Source: Protonemura montana
Lineage: Eukaryota; Arthropoda; Insecta; Plecoptera; Nemouridae
DNA length: 64,000 nucleotides
NCBI GenBank assembly: GCA_947568835.1
Contig: OX387607.1
Span: 6,953,201-7,017,200 of the forward strand
Direction of reading: 5' to 3'
Shown here: piece by piece, positions 24,510 to 36,524 of the stretch
Position numbering within the stretch: the first letter of the stretch is position 1
Layout of the letters: each line of letters opens with the position of its first letter
Position numbers and translations under genes: made by a program
The notes under the pieces: generated by a model
The model's database searches: none
Told to the model about the DNA's origin: nothing
The model's input: only the letters and a program-made list of their open reading frames with translations

Positions 24510-26622
24510 CTACACAATGCCCTTCTGATATCGCAGCGCCAGCGAATTGGTCGGAACCGGAGGCCTCAATGGAACATTCTTTCCAGAACAGGGATGCAGC
24601 AGCAGACACGGTCGCAAAGTTCGCGTGGTTTTCACGGAACTTTCAGCATTGCCCGACACTATGAACCCAGCGACACTCGGTTTCACATCTAATGGCTTGG
24701 ATATGATGCGCTTCGGTAGGCTTATCTCGATGCTGCCTCTTGGGCGATTTCCTTTCACAGAAGCATCTTTCGGTTGATTAGTTGCTAGATCTTCTGGTAG
24801 ATGGCATTTCATGCAGCGGCTTCGGTTCCCGGCATCTGTGTACAGTGGCGTTGGGAATAGTCGATCGTTGAGATAATAGCGATGAACACCTGAAGAAATG
24901 GTACAAAATTTTAAAAAATTAAATATCATTTTAGTAATGATTATAAAGTGCTGCTGCAATCCATTTCCATTATTAATAAAGGAACTAGTATTTATAATAA
25001 TATGAGGGAGAGCAACTCACTAGAAAATAAAATGGCACTGCCTGTTGCTCTTGTTGAGAAATTTTAAGTTTTAGCAAAGTTGCTTTTGCTACTGGTAAAA
25101 ATTCTCAGTAAGTGCACCACTCCTGCCATTCTTCTTCTCCGATAAGTTGTGGTCTATCACTCCTTCTTTCTTCACCAGAAGACAACATTATCCAGCCTCT
25201 AAGCACCCTATCTGCATTATTTTCAAGTGGAAATTTTAAATTGCTTGTGCTGTAACAAGAAGAAAATCCTAGTTTTTAATTTTAATTTTCTTCAATCAAA
25301 TTCTATATGTTATACTTTGATCAGTCTCTGTAGCAGTTTCACATGATCTGTTTCTAATGCACTGCTAATGCTAATCTAATGCTAATGCACTTCATCACAC
25401 AAGAAGTAAATATTAACTCACATTCGTGGCCATCAGGAGCAATTGTCCTTCCTGACAGCGAGGTCTTTGAATTGGCCAAATCTTTGGGGTGATCGTGCGC
25501 AGCATGGCAGTCGAACCAGTGAGTTCTTCGAAATTCGCTCACTTTGTTCACCAGGTCGTCTTTTTCGACTCCCGGGGTATCAAGCTGTTTACTCTGTTTA
25601 GCATTGTCAGCAAGTCCACCCACGATATCGTAGCCTGGTACTTCTCTTGGGTGACAGGTGCATATCACGGCAGTTTCTTGCCTCAAGGAACTTCTAGGGC
25701 TTTTAGCTTTAGGCCCTGTTTTCTTACTGCCACTAGTTTTAGAACCATCATGAGGTGGTGAATGCCTATTTTCCTTTTTTGGGAGTACCAGTTTAGAGTT
25801 TTTTTTTGATGTTATCACCCGTTTTTTTTTCTTTAAAGATGAAGGTTTTCTATGCATGCATTCTTTAGGGCTATCTGTAATTGACTGTGAACTGTCTTCT
25901 TGTGAATCATCTATAATGCAATCCATTTTTCTACTAACTGGTGAATGAGTGAGGCATTTCTCATAGCTAGACTCGTCTTTAGCATTCAAATTTATCTGGG
26001 ACCTTGTTTTAAGACGTCGTAAAAAAACTGATTCCGGCGAGTAGCTTAGAACTGAGCGAGCTTCTTCCAAGGTTTTGCGCTGTGAATCTAGTTCTGAGAA
26101 AAAAAGGTCTTTACTCAGACCTAATTGATTTTTTACTAATGGACAGTTTTTCCCAAACTTGCATGCAGTTCTCTTAGACCTCAAACTTTTATTTAAGGCT
26201 TGACAGTAACAATCACGAATTAATTTGGGAGGAAAAACTCCAGCATCACCCAAAGCTTTTGGTGTGGTTCGGGATGCAATAGTCTTCTTTGGGATTACAA
26301 TCCCCTTTTTTGCTCGTTTTGCAGGCGATGAGATCATAGCTTCGGCAGCTTGTCTTGCAGCTTGTATAAACAAACTCGTATTTCCAGAACTCTGATCAGA
26401 ACCAATTGATGTTTTCCTCAAGGAATTTAAGGCAGCAGCAACTTGTCCGGAATTGTTACGGGCCTTCCATAACTCTCGCTTTCGTTTGCTATTGCTGGCA
26501 ACAAATTTATTTCCGCAGGTTTCAATGTTTCTTGCCCGCTCTTTTAAAGCAGCTGTATATGACTCAAGATCTGCAATCAATGTTTCTCGTTTGCGCGACA
26601 AATAAGCCATACTGGCTTTCAA
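24510..26622 (-). CDS. uncharacterised basic Cys/His-containing protein
   Basis: I do not recognise this protein. Two exons (26622-25422 and 24889-24510) join in frame at a GTGAG donor and CTTCAG acceptor, giving 526 residues. The first 60 residues are charged and helical, possibly coiled coil. Around 145-170 lies a Cys cluster (DCYCQALNKS through KFGKNCPL). Residues 240-330 are Ser/Lys-rich and low-complexity (KPSSLKKKKR, RSSLRQE). CTCHPREVPGYDIVGGLAD, HWFDCHAAHDH and HECVHRYYLNDRLFPTPLY follow, with RCMKC soon after, and these paired Cys/His could bind metal. It is divergent from the CCDC42-like gene across 585 bp, so the two may share control; a testis role is only a guess from that neighbour. 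The start could be the second Met, 4 codons on. Confidence 0.8.
25052..25228. repeat. dispersed repeat, copy in intron (pair with 45.5 kb)
   Basis: Shares in the same order ATTTTAAGTTT, AGTGCACCACTC, TTCACCA, a CCAGYCTCTA word and GCATTATTTT-like words with 45,495-45,680. The copies are diverged, so this is an old interspersed element. It lies inside the intron of the uncharacterised gene. Confidence 0.55.
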
Positions 26623-27207
26623 GCTAGCGATCGTTTAATTTGCACAATAAATTAAATTTCAATCAATAACATAGAAAATATGTTTGTCTCACCAACTGTC
26701 AAAATGTATCAACAAACGGTTGCCATGGTGTTTTTTGGCCCAAAGCTTCGACCATGGTTGCCAAGGAATGAAAACACCTGTAGAGTTGAATGCAGTGTTG
26801 CCAAACCTCGAACTCCCAAAATATTTCCTTTTGAAAATGAAACGAGTAAAACCGCTCAATAAATGAATATTGATAACTCGAGTATGCAAGAAATTTAATT
26901 TCGTGCCCTTTCAAAATTGTCCAACTCAATGAAGCGTTCAGAGATGTGAATATCGAAGGTAAAGAATCGAAGGGCTTCACAAATAAAATGTACGAAAAAG
27001 TGTCGGAATAAATTCTACTACCTGTTTAAAAGCACAGGGAATTTCTAAAATCCATACCTGTCACAAAAAAATAGTTTAAAAATTTTTCGACATTGTGAAT
27101 CATTTCCATGGTAACGTATAAACAAGTCCGTTATTGATTCATGCATAGCACAAAAAGCTGCGAATCTGCCAAAAATCTTTATATTTTGTAGTTTTCTAGC
27201 AATCAAG
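26623..27207. promoter_or_regulatory. shared upstream region of two divergent genes
   Basis: 585 bp separate the start codons of the uncharacterised minus-strand gene and the CCDC42-like gene. GTTGCCATGG and CCATGGTTGCC at 26,721 and 26,751 are inverted, and a similar TTCCATGGTAAC lies near 27,103. These resemble RFX X-box half-sites (GTTGCCATGG), the usual control element of ciliary genes. The assignment is inference. Confidence 0.4.
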
Positions 27208-30200
27208 ATGAGCGATCCTGAACCCCGCATAAAACTTATTGAAAAAGGGTTGGGTGCACTCTTCGAAGCTCCTGAGCTGGCTATTGAGGAGTTTGTTATA
27301 GCAAAGCAGAATGAACACCTTCCCAGGTTAGAATCAATTGATTTTTTACTCTCCTTTTTATCAACATTAACAAAATATGGGACAATTAAAAGGATCAGGG
27401 GTCTTATTCAGCTGCCCTGCTGACCTAGAAACAATAAAGTTCTAAGTTCTAATGCTGCACTAGATTTAATATGCTATTTGCTATTCTACTGCCAGAGAAA
27501 GGTGCAATACAACAATTCCAAGTAACTTTTCATTTCACTGCATACTATTGAGCCTTCAATGATAGAAGTTAAAATCTTAATATAGAGTGCTGTCTTTTAT
27601 GCGTTAGTGTGCTTGTATTTACAGACGGAAGCCAGAATGGGATCTGGCTAGCTCGACTCCTGCTGCCGAGTTGGCGGTGGCACGGCGGGAAATGGCTGCT
27701 GCTGAACGTGCGCTGGCTGACAAGCGCAAAGAGCAGATAGAGCGTAGGAAGCAGATGGACGGCCAGTGGGATGACCTCCGCAACAAGGAGTTGGCGCTCA
27801 AGGAGTCGTTCGTGCAGTACCAGAAGTTTGTCAAAGTGAGGGACACTTCGAGATGGCAATTAATGCATCAGGAAACTCTATCAACAATATAATGTGAAAA
27901 CTATTTCCTCGTTAAGAACACTTCTCAGAAAGATGTTTGCTTCTCCAGTGAGGGCATTCAAGAAGGGGCTAGAAATAAGTTTATCGTGAAGCCCGTTTTT
28001 TTAATGGAAATTTACGCATGTTTTAATTTTAAATTTCAGTTTCGTAATAGGTCCATGCGGGCCCACAAGTAAAAATTTTAGTTTTATTTTCATTCATTCC
28101 ATAAAAAAAACAATCCATACGAAACAAATCGTTATATCACAATCAAATGCAAAAACCAATGTGGTATAAAGAAGGTATACAAAATTTAATATTATCTAGA
28201 TTTCTAATATTTTCTTAAATTCTGTCAAGGTTTTTAGATAAATTTCTAAATCTAAATTTTTGAATAAAAGGTTGTTGTAAGTAGCCTGAAGTCTATTTAT
28301 GGCAGAGAATTTCCAAATGTCAATATGGAAGGGAGAGATTTGAAAAAAGATTTGAAAATAGCTACTTATAATTAATAGTTCTTAAATTAAAATGCGAAAC
28401 CAATGCAAACGAAAATACAAATGAAAATACACAATTGCAAAATATAAAATGGAAATGGAAAAAAGGTATTTGCAGCACATCACCCTCATTTTGCATTCTC
28501 ATTGGTATCCAATTGAACCGATAGCACTAGAAATTTTGCTACTGTTGACACTCAAACTTACAGGAGAACCAAGAGAAACGCGAGCGAGCGCAGATCAAGG
28601 TCCGTGCCGAGCGCGACATCCAAGCGCAGAGCAACTACGAAATCGGGTTGCTCAAGGACAAGGTGTCCGAGCTGTCGCAGACACGAAGCGACATCGAGAA
28701 CCACGTCGACGAGTACAATATTTACGAGGACTACCTCAACCACGTCGTGGCGCTCACGCCAGAGTTTGATGGGATCACGGTACAGAGGCTCAATTTCTTG
28801 CCAGACAAAGCTGATGGCACACATTTCATTTTTATACTTTTTTATGTGTCCATTTAATCAAATATGATTTTGATTTAATGGATGCTTGTGCTGCTGATGG
28901 CAAACATCAGCTGCAAGGTCTGAAAACCTAGGACTGATATTTAATATAATAGTTTTGAAATAAAATTAAATATGTCACCAGTTAGATTTTTCAAATAAAA
29001 ACGCTATCGTCAAATTGAAGTTAGTGAATAGATATGATGCAGAATAGCATCACTGGAGTCAGATTGACTGTGAGTATTTACAGCCTCATGGTTCTACTCC
29101 TTGGGCATCCGTCATTCTCGATAAATGCACTAAAATCCTGCGAAATCTGATTTAAATTGCAAACACTTGCAATGTGGAGGGTATTTTATTATTAGGGACT
29201 CTAATAACCTCTCAAAAACTGATGTCTAAACTGGGAATCGAATCTTGATCTCCACCTGTCGCAGGTGTTGCTCTAACCAATTGAGTTACTTAGACACATA
29301 ATTTTTGAGAGGATTTTAGTGTATTTGATGAGAATGACAGATCTCCAAGGAATAGAACCAAGACGCTGTGAATACTCACAGTCACTCAGATTCTAGTGAC
29401 GCTATACCATGTCACAACCTGTCAATCTCCAGTAACTCCATAATGTTGGATGCGTTTTTTCAATTCATGCACCAATATTTGAGAGGTCATTAGTGTTCCT
29501 AATAATAAAGCACTACAATTCTCTCAAAAAGGTTGTATCCAGGTAGCTCAGTTGGTTAGAACAACACTCGCTATAAAGGTAACGACCGGAGTACAAGTTC
29601 CCGATTGAGTGTTCATAATTATAAAATCAGTTGATCGACCATTCTCCCTTTGCAAATGCACCGTTTACCGCAGGACGTGCTGAATCGTTACGAGACTCTA
29701 GCGTCAGCTCGTACCAGCCTGGCCGAGCAACAAGACAGGGATCTCACGGAGTTGGAGCAAGCTCGTAATGAGATGGTGCAACTTTCCAAGGTGGGATATC
29801 CATGGATACTGTTTTTGTTTTTTGTTTTTTTTCCCTTTTAACGTGGAAACACTTCTGAGTTGGAAAGATTGGAGATTTTATGGTTTATGAATGTTCATGT
29901 ATCAGATGTAAGGCCATTGAGCATAAAAAAAAATACCACTCTCATTCTCAAAGGGGTATTCAGTTTTGGTTTGCAGCAGAAATAATTTCACATATTACAG
30001 AACTAAAGCCCAAAGGTCCAGTTATCACCAAGGACCCTGGTTCTTCCTGCAGGACAAATCACAGACAATAATGCGCATGAACAGCAAGCTAGCCAACCTG
30101 CAAGCACGTCACGATCATGCTAGCGCGGAGTCTGCTCGCTGGGAGTCTGCCGTGGCACACGTAAAAGAAGTCGCAGCGCTCAAGAAGCTGGAACTCGAGC

Positions 30201-30937
30201 AGGCAAGTGCAGAAAATAACACAAAAATTGGGGAATGAAGATGAGATACGCTTTGCTTAACAAGGAATTATTTACAAAAGACGGTTTCCTATCGAAGAGT
30301 TGCTTTGCTTCTTGGCTCCTAAATTGATTACATTTTTGCACTCTATGCTGGCAAGATGCTGCAGTTAAATGGTTTGCCAAAAGAGATGAATTTTATGTGA
30401 AGAAAAACAAATGTTATTTTTCATTTTTTTGTGGTCCTAACTAATTTGTAAATTAAATACGTTGAAATAACACACAACACATAACACTGAAATTTTCTTA
30501 GCCTTGGACATTTATACTTTTTTGATACTGCAACTTTCTATAAGCTATTGCATTTTTTTTTTTAGTTTTTTTGTAAGGGGAAAAAATCTAAATCAAGTGT
30601 AGCCTCCATGCATTAACCGATATGATCATTTTAAGCAAAATCCACATTTGCAAAAATCCACTTTGGGCTTAAAATCCCAAGCACTGGACTATTTGTAAAA
30701 TGTATGATGTACCTATGCCTTCAGGTACGAAGTGCCTGCCGCAACGTGTACAAGCAAGTGTGTCGCTCCAAGGGCGTCCCTCCCGACGCGGGCAGAGATG
30801 ATTACGAGACCCAGCTTGAGTTCATCAAGACCAATCTGCCAGAGATGAAGAAGGTCGTGCGAATTGCACAGCGTAGGGCGGGCGCCAAAGACAACGCGTC
30901 AAACGTTGTCAAGCTCTCAAAGGGATCGACTTCGTAG
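27208..30937 (+). CDS. CCDC42/CFAP73-family coiled-coil protein
   Basis: Axonemal coiled-coil protein of the DUF4200 family; CCDC42 is needed for sperm flagellum formation in mammals. Six exons: 27208-27326, 27625-27835, 28564-28779, 29674-29790, 30053-30202 and 30725-30937, joining in frame to 341 residues, close to human CCDC42 (about 316). Family words in order are QMDGQWDDLRNKELALKE, ENQEKRERA, EYNIYEDYLNHVV, DVLNRYETLASAR, MNSKLANLQARHD and SARWESAVAHVKEVAALKK. Almost the whole chain is predicted coiled coil. Exon 5 ends at GC (CAG then GCAAGT), a GC-AG intron. The gene converges on the ODAD1-like gene, another axonemal gene. Confidence 0.88.
29030..29610. repeat. foldback/tRNA-like repeat in intron 3 of the CCDC42-like gene
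   Basis: 29,040-29,130 is repeated inverted at 29,300-29,400. On the minus strand 29,296-29,227 reads as a tRNA-like segment (AACTCAATTGGTTAGAGC, CACCTGCGACAGGTG, GATTCGATTCC). A second tRNA-like segment on the plus strand starts at about 29,534 (GTAGCTCAGTTGGTTAGAAC). Reverse-complement matches to 39,560-39,880 cover both the tRNA-like part and its flanks. Confidence 0.65.
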
Positions 30938-32009
30938 AGGGATTCACTAATATGAAAAAAATGTGTAGAACATTTATTTTTGGTTGACTTTGGTTTCTAT
31001 ATTATTCTTGAAGTATTTCAATGTGAAATTGACAGTGTAAAGTGCACCGCAGTGAATTGGCAAGAGGTTATTATTAATTTACCCCTGGGTATATAATTCA
31101 AACTTTGGTATATCTTTATGAGTCCGCTCAAGATGACTTTGTTCCGTTAAAAGATTGAAGTACAATTTTTCTCTCCTTAGATAAAATTTGCAGCATGGAT
31201 TCCACATGAATCCTGATGTTTCGCATCAAATTGTCCTTCGGTAGAGACGATAAGTCAGTCAGTCGGCTACTTACCGGCACCGTGTTTCCCCATCTCCTCT
31301 CTAGGCTAGACTCAATTGGTTATCACTTATCACCCTAATCATCATCCGTATTTACCATACCAGTAGACTAGTGTCATAAAGCCCGTTGTAAAAACAGTGA
31401 CCATTCAATCATGTAAATCTCAAGTGCACTGAATTATTATTTTTTTTTAATAAAAATAAAAATTGAAAATATTTCACAGAAATATCTGTGTATTACAAAC
31501 AGTTATAGCTGAGTTACTGTCAATATTTCTTCTGATCTCTGAAAACTTACTGTCAAGTTTAGGGCAGGGTTTTGGGCAGAATTTTAGGTCAAGGGGCAGT
31601 GTTTAAACATCGAGTACCTACATATTGTGTTTGCAAGCACTTGAAACAAGGTGTTGCAATATTTGTTGAGAATTTTGAAGCAGTACGAGCAGAAGATTAC
31701 ACTCTATTCAGATAGTTAATTAATTTAAGAGCTGTTTTTTGAGTGGCTTTACTAGGAGAGGTACAAAAATGTTCCAAACAAACTGGGTAAAGTGAGCAAC
31801 AACAACTATATTTCACTGCATATCCATTTTAATTGTTTTGATTATCACTTCTACCAGGGGTTATAAAAATTTAAAAAACTGGTGATCTTGTGAGCTAGCT
31901 GTAAGGGGTAAGAACAAGTTGTTAAAACACAGCAATCGTGGCTTGGTATACAAAGGAAGGAAACGGAACTTTTTTCACAAAGTTAGTGTACTCTCGAGCT
32001 ATCGATGAA
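30938..32009. other. convergent intergenic region
   Basis: Holds the 3' untranslated regions of the two facing genes. An AATAAA on the plus strand lies near 31,449. No other gene is seen. Confidence 0.5.
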
Positions 32010-35000
32010 TCAAGGAGCAGGCTGACTCGAGCGATGCTGCAGCTTGAGTTTTGCCACCAGGTCGGGAAGGTTGGTAGGGTTGTCTTCGCGGCCGACCACG
32101 GACGACAGGTAGCGAACTCTGCGTCTGACAATTCCAACAAACAACATCACGTTGTATCGAGTCACATTTGTTTCCTCCCCTGCAAAACAAAGATGATTGT
32201 CAGCAAGGACATATTTATATAAAACATTAAGCCCGTGCTGGTTTACTGTGGGCGATTCTGAGATTTTTCTTCGTGGTTGTCAAATGTCAATCCATGTTGT
32301 ATTATTGGACCTTAGCGGCACAGAAATTGTCATTTGCCCCACCTCACCTGGTTTTTATTACGCTTGGTATTATATTTGATTAAAATTTTCAGCCAATTAC
32401 ATGTAATTGGTTATATCTAATTACATGAGACTTTGATTATTAAAATAACCTTTCTGCTCCTTATAAAAATTCCTCGTCTGCTACTTATTGCAACTTTTTG
32501 AGAACAAGCCATGTTGTTAATGTATTTTGTATCATAAGTAGACTTTCAAACACTTTTACAGGTGTACAAAAATATGTCTGCTCATAAAACACTAAAACCC
32601 ACTTACTTTAAAACCCACAAAAATATCTGAAGTCAAAAAAATGTGTCTTGACTTCATGGATTCCACAGGAAACACTAATAAGTTTCGCGGCACTTGCTTT
32701 TCTCAAGCATACCAGTACATTACTAAAAGGCCAATCAGCAGTTGCCTCTCAGAAATCGACACCACTTGACGTACCAAGCAGATCGAGTATTGGCGCATTG
32801 CTGCACCGTGCAAGGCGAAACACAATCTCTACGCCTGCCAGCATCGCATCCAGCTGCCGCTTTGCTGCATCCAGCCTTCCGAGAGCCAGCGTAGTCTCTG
32901 CCGAGCCGGTCTCGAGCCGCGCCTGAAGCTCGACCAGAGTCTCCTGGTGCTGCTGGGCTCGCTCTCGGTTGGCTTCACGCTGGCAATCAATGCGGGACTG
33001 CACCTCCTCCACTTGGGATTGGATTACCTCCAGCTGCGATCAAGAAAAAAAGTTACAAATTATTGGATAGGGTTGGGAGAATGCATCCAAGGCTTGGAAG
33101 GCTTGGAAATACTTTTTTCAATATTGGTTCAAGGCTAGGTAAAACTAATATCGACAGCCTGTGTTGATGTACTGTTGTAATTGGTTGAATTCGTTGTAAG
33201 TCGTTGTATTTGTAATTGGTAAACGGCCAATTTCAAGAACAGCTTTTAAAGCACTTTTTAACAATGATTAGGTACTAAAAATGATACTACAATAAAAATG
33301 AAAAAAAACATCAAATCTGGAATTAGCAAAAAGGCATAATGGCTTATACTAGGTACTACCTAGAGTAACTAAAGTAAAAGCACTACTGTTGAGTGTGTAA
33401 AACACACTCAACAGTAGTACTATCACTCCAGCGCAGTAATTCACTTTCAAACACCTATATTTTCACTAATACAAGCCAAACATGACCACAGTGCACAGAG
33501 AATGAGAATAAATTATTGACCATGCTAGACAGCTAGATGTCGGTATACCTCGGCGTTGAGCTCTCCGACGTATCCGAAGAGTGCAAAGTTTTCCTCCTCT
33601 CGTTTGGAAAACTGAGCAGCAAGCTTATCCGCACCTTCCTCCCCGCCGCATAGCTCTCGCAGGCGGCGCAGGACAGCGCGATACTCGCAAATCTTGGCCT
33701 CCGTAGCCTCACGCTGCGCCACTGGAAATGCAACGACACTCCATTTCTCATACTTGTGGGATAAATGAAGCAGTTTGTTATGTATCTTTAAACACTTCAC
33801 TAGCAAGTTTAGTACTTAACTAAGGTCTATATTTGCAGTCTGCCTACCTCTTTGATTAACATATCTAACAATCTGTCTATATTTTTCTGGTACCTTTTCC
33901 AACGACAGTTCACAAACATAAAAAACATTATTTTCTAACACACTTACTTTACACAGAAATTCCACAGCCTATCTTTTTAAGAGTATTGCCATTTCAATAA
34001 GCAGTGCCTAAATAGATATTTTAGTAGTTTCCCTAATGAAAATTGAAAAATAGTTGTACGTACAAAACTCTGCCTACTTTAATGAGTGTTGCACTTGTAT
34101 TCTCTGCATGCAAATAAAGATCAATGTAACTTTAAAATCAGAATTATCCAAGTAGAACGCAGTTATTTCTACTCACCCTTCTTGGCAGCTTCCTTGGCCT
34201 CAAGGTCGGCCATGACTCGCTTCTGTCCTTTGGCACCGAGGAAGTTCTGCAGCTTAGCATCGTGGTCAAGTTTGCGCATTAGCTCGCGCATCTCCTGTCC
34301 ATGGGCGGTGTTGTCTTGACGGCTGCGTTCGCGCAAGGCCTGCAGCTTCAGCTGTGCCTCCTCGCTGCGCCGAACAACCAAGAACGAGTGTTCAATAAAT
34401 ACAACTAACCAGACTATTAGGATTGTGCTTAATTCTCCACAGTTAATACTGGCACAGATGGCGCGTTAATATAGGGCAAAGACTAAGCAAAATATCAAGA
34501 CTTAGTAAACGGGAGAAAGAGATCATTCAGCAATTAAATTAACTTAAAATTAAGATTCTCTTGGTACATTTCACTTCTATATTATTCACGTAGGTTGATT
34601 GATTTGTGTGGCTTGACGACAAACTGTTTTGTCGATTTTTATTACTAATAAAAGTTTATTTTAAAAATAAAACAAAATTGCTCACCGTTGGTCATAAGCA
34701 ATGGTGGCTTGTTCGATCAAGTCTACCATAGCTTTCTTCCCGGCGTTCAGTCGTGCGATCATTTGCTGGTAAAGATTGTTGAAGTGGCTGCGTTCCTTTA
34801 GCAGGTGGTCCAAATTCTCGCGCAACCGAGTATTCAGCGCCAATTGCTTGTTGTACTTCACTGATACCTAAACGATCATCAAAGTACTACTAAGCTCAGC
34901 CAACTTTTAAGTAAACGTACCAAAATTTGAAATGCAGTCTTACAACGTTTAGTCTGTTTTCAAGAGTCTCGATAGTTTGCTTGTGATCAGACGCTTGGCT

Positions 35001-35847
35001 CAAGCTTTGTGTGTCCGTTACGTCTTTTCTACGTAATGCCGTTAGCTCTTTATCAAGCCTGCAAATTTGTTGTCGGAGCTCATCAAGCTAAAATGTTAAG
35101 ATGCAATTATAAAAGTCTTGCAAATTCGTCGGTCATGTCAAATCAGATGTACCATAATTAACATCACCTGGGCATTCCTGCTTTTAGCATCGTGTTCATA
35201 TTTGCTGCTTTTCTTGAGTAGTTTACCAAGATCTACAGCTGCCTGTTTGTCTTTCAGGGCATTCAGTGGATTTTTGATTACAGTCAGATTTAACTGGAGG
35301 TTGCTCCGCTCCTTGGTGAGAACAGCAATCGTCTTTCTATATGAAAAATTAACACAAATCTCAGCTTTAAACAGGGGCTAGATTTTAACAAAAAATATGC
35401 ATATTATTGAGGTACCAAAGATACTAATATATTAATGTGTTGTGCATAGCAACGAAGCTTAGCAACCACACACATACACAGCAGGGAATTGCGGCAACAA
35501 AAATGACAAATTATTTTTAATGGTATACGGTCAATGACTAATGGTACACTGGTGATTGATAAATACTTAATCAAATTATTAGTTTATACTATTTTTAAAT
35601 CCCTCTCTGCAGTTTAGTAAACTACCCAAAGTGATCTTTCTTATAACTATTTCACAAGTAAAGTCCTGGCAAAAACGTACCTTTGCTTCCGAAGGGATCG
35701 GTAAATATCATTGCAGAAAGCGTTGCGATCTCCTTCCATGATGCGATACTGCCTTTGCAAGCGATCAAGTTCGGCCTCTGCCATTTGGCCCATGTCCAAA
35801 TCATCTTCAGTGAGTTTTTTTGCCATCCTCACAGACTTCGAAAGCAA
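32010..35847 (-). CDS. outer dynein arm docking complex protein (ODAD1/CCDC63-like)
   Basis: Coiled-coil component that attaches outer dynein arms to axonemal doublets (CCDC114/ODAD1, CCDC63 family). Eight exons: 35847-35681, 35336-35168, 35087-34944, 34867-34686, 34364-34177, 33721-33549, 33033-32775 and 32179-32010, all in frame: 483 residues from the outer ATG or 476 from the inner ATG at 35,826 (MAKKLTEDD). Family marks are EAELDRLQRQYRIMEGDR near the N terminus, NTRLRENLDHLLKERSHFNN with KKAMVDLIEQATIAYDQR in the middle, and FSKREEENFALFGYVGELN. Slightly shorter than vertebrate members (about 560-670), mainly at the C terminus. The flanking gene on one side is also axonemal. Confidence 0.9.
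33382..33418. repeat. perfect 17-bp palindrome with 3-nt loop
   Basis: Arms ACTACTGTTGAGTGTGT and its reverse complement around AAA, in an intron of the ODAD1-like gene. Probably a small hairpin remnant; no function is visible. Confidence 0.8.
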
Positions 35848-36524
35848 TTTCAGACAAGAGTATTACCAGGTATTACTATGAATCAATGTACCAAATGCGT
35901 GCGCCGCGCTTATTTGACTGTTGCTATAACGACACGCACTTTACGGTAACAGCTGATCGTAAACCAGTGGAGGCGCCGTTTTATTCCGGCCCGTGGTTTC
36001 GCCGTAGAGTCACACCACCGGCGTCTCAGCTGTGCTTTGCTAAGTGCGTGCTTTTGTTGTCAATACAATATGGCGTCCACCATCAATGATCGACGACAAA
36101 GATTTGGTTAACCCCGCGTTACACTGCCTTTATTTCTTATTTTATAAAACTGCATTTGCTTATCGACGAGGGAAGAGTTCTACGGATATGTAGGGCGTTA
36201 TTATATCACTAACGGAGCTTTCAAATGAAGTGAAGTGGTGTTTTTGCAAATAAAAAATTCCCACAGAAATTTACAGAAACTCATGGGCATATTTAAGCGA
36301 ATGCTCGCGCTGTGAGCAGGTCATATTAATAGAAAATTAACATAAGTAACACATTCATTTGCTTGATTGATTAATTAATGCAAGATTCATTCTCTAATGT
36401 TCTTTTCCTTACTACATCTTTCCTCGGAAGTCATATAGTGCATCGACCAACTGTGCTCGTGTATTGAGAAGACAGGAGATAAACACTTATTTTACATTTT
36501 CTTCTATCAAATACATCAGAAAAG
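35848..36524. promoter_or_regulatory. shared upstream region of divergent ODAD1-like and HCFC1R1-like genes
   Basis: About 680 bp between start codons. The stretch CTATAACGACACGCAC with GGTAACAGCTGATC near 35,925-35,960 contains a GTAAC word that might be part of an X-box-like site, but this is weak. No coding frame is supported. Confidence 0.3.
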
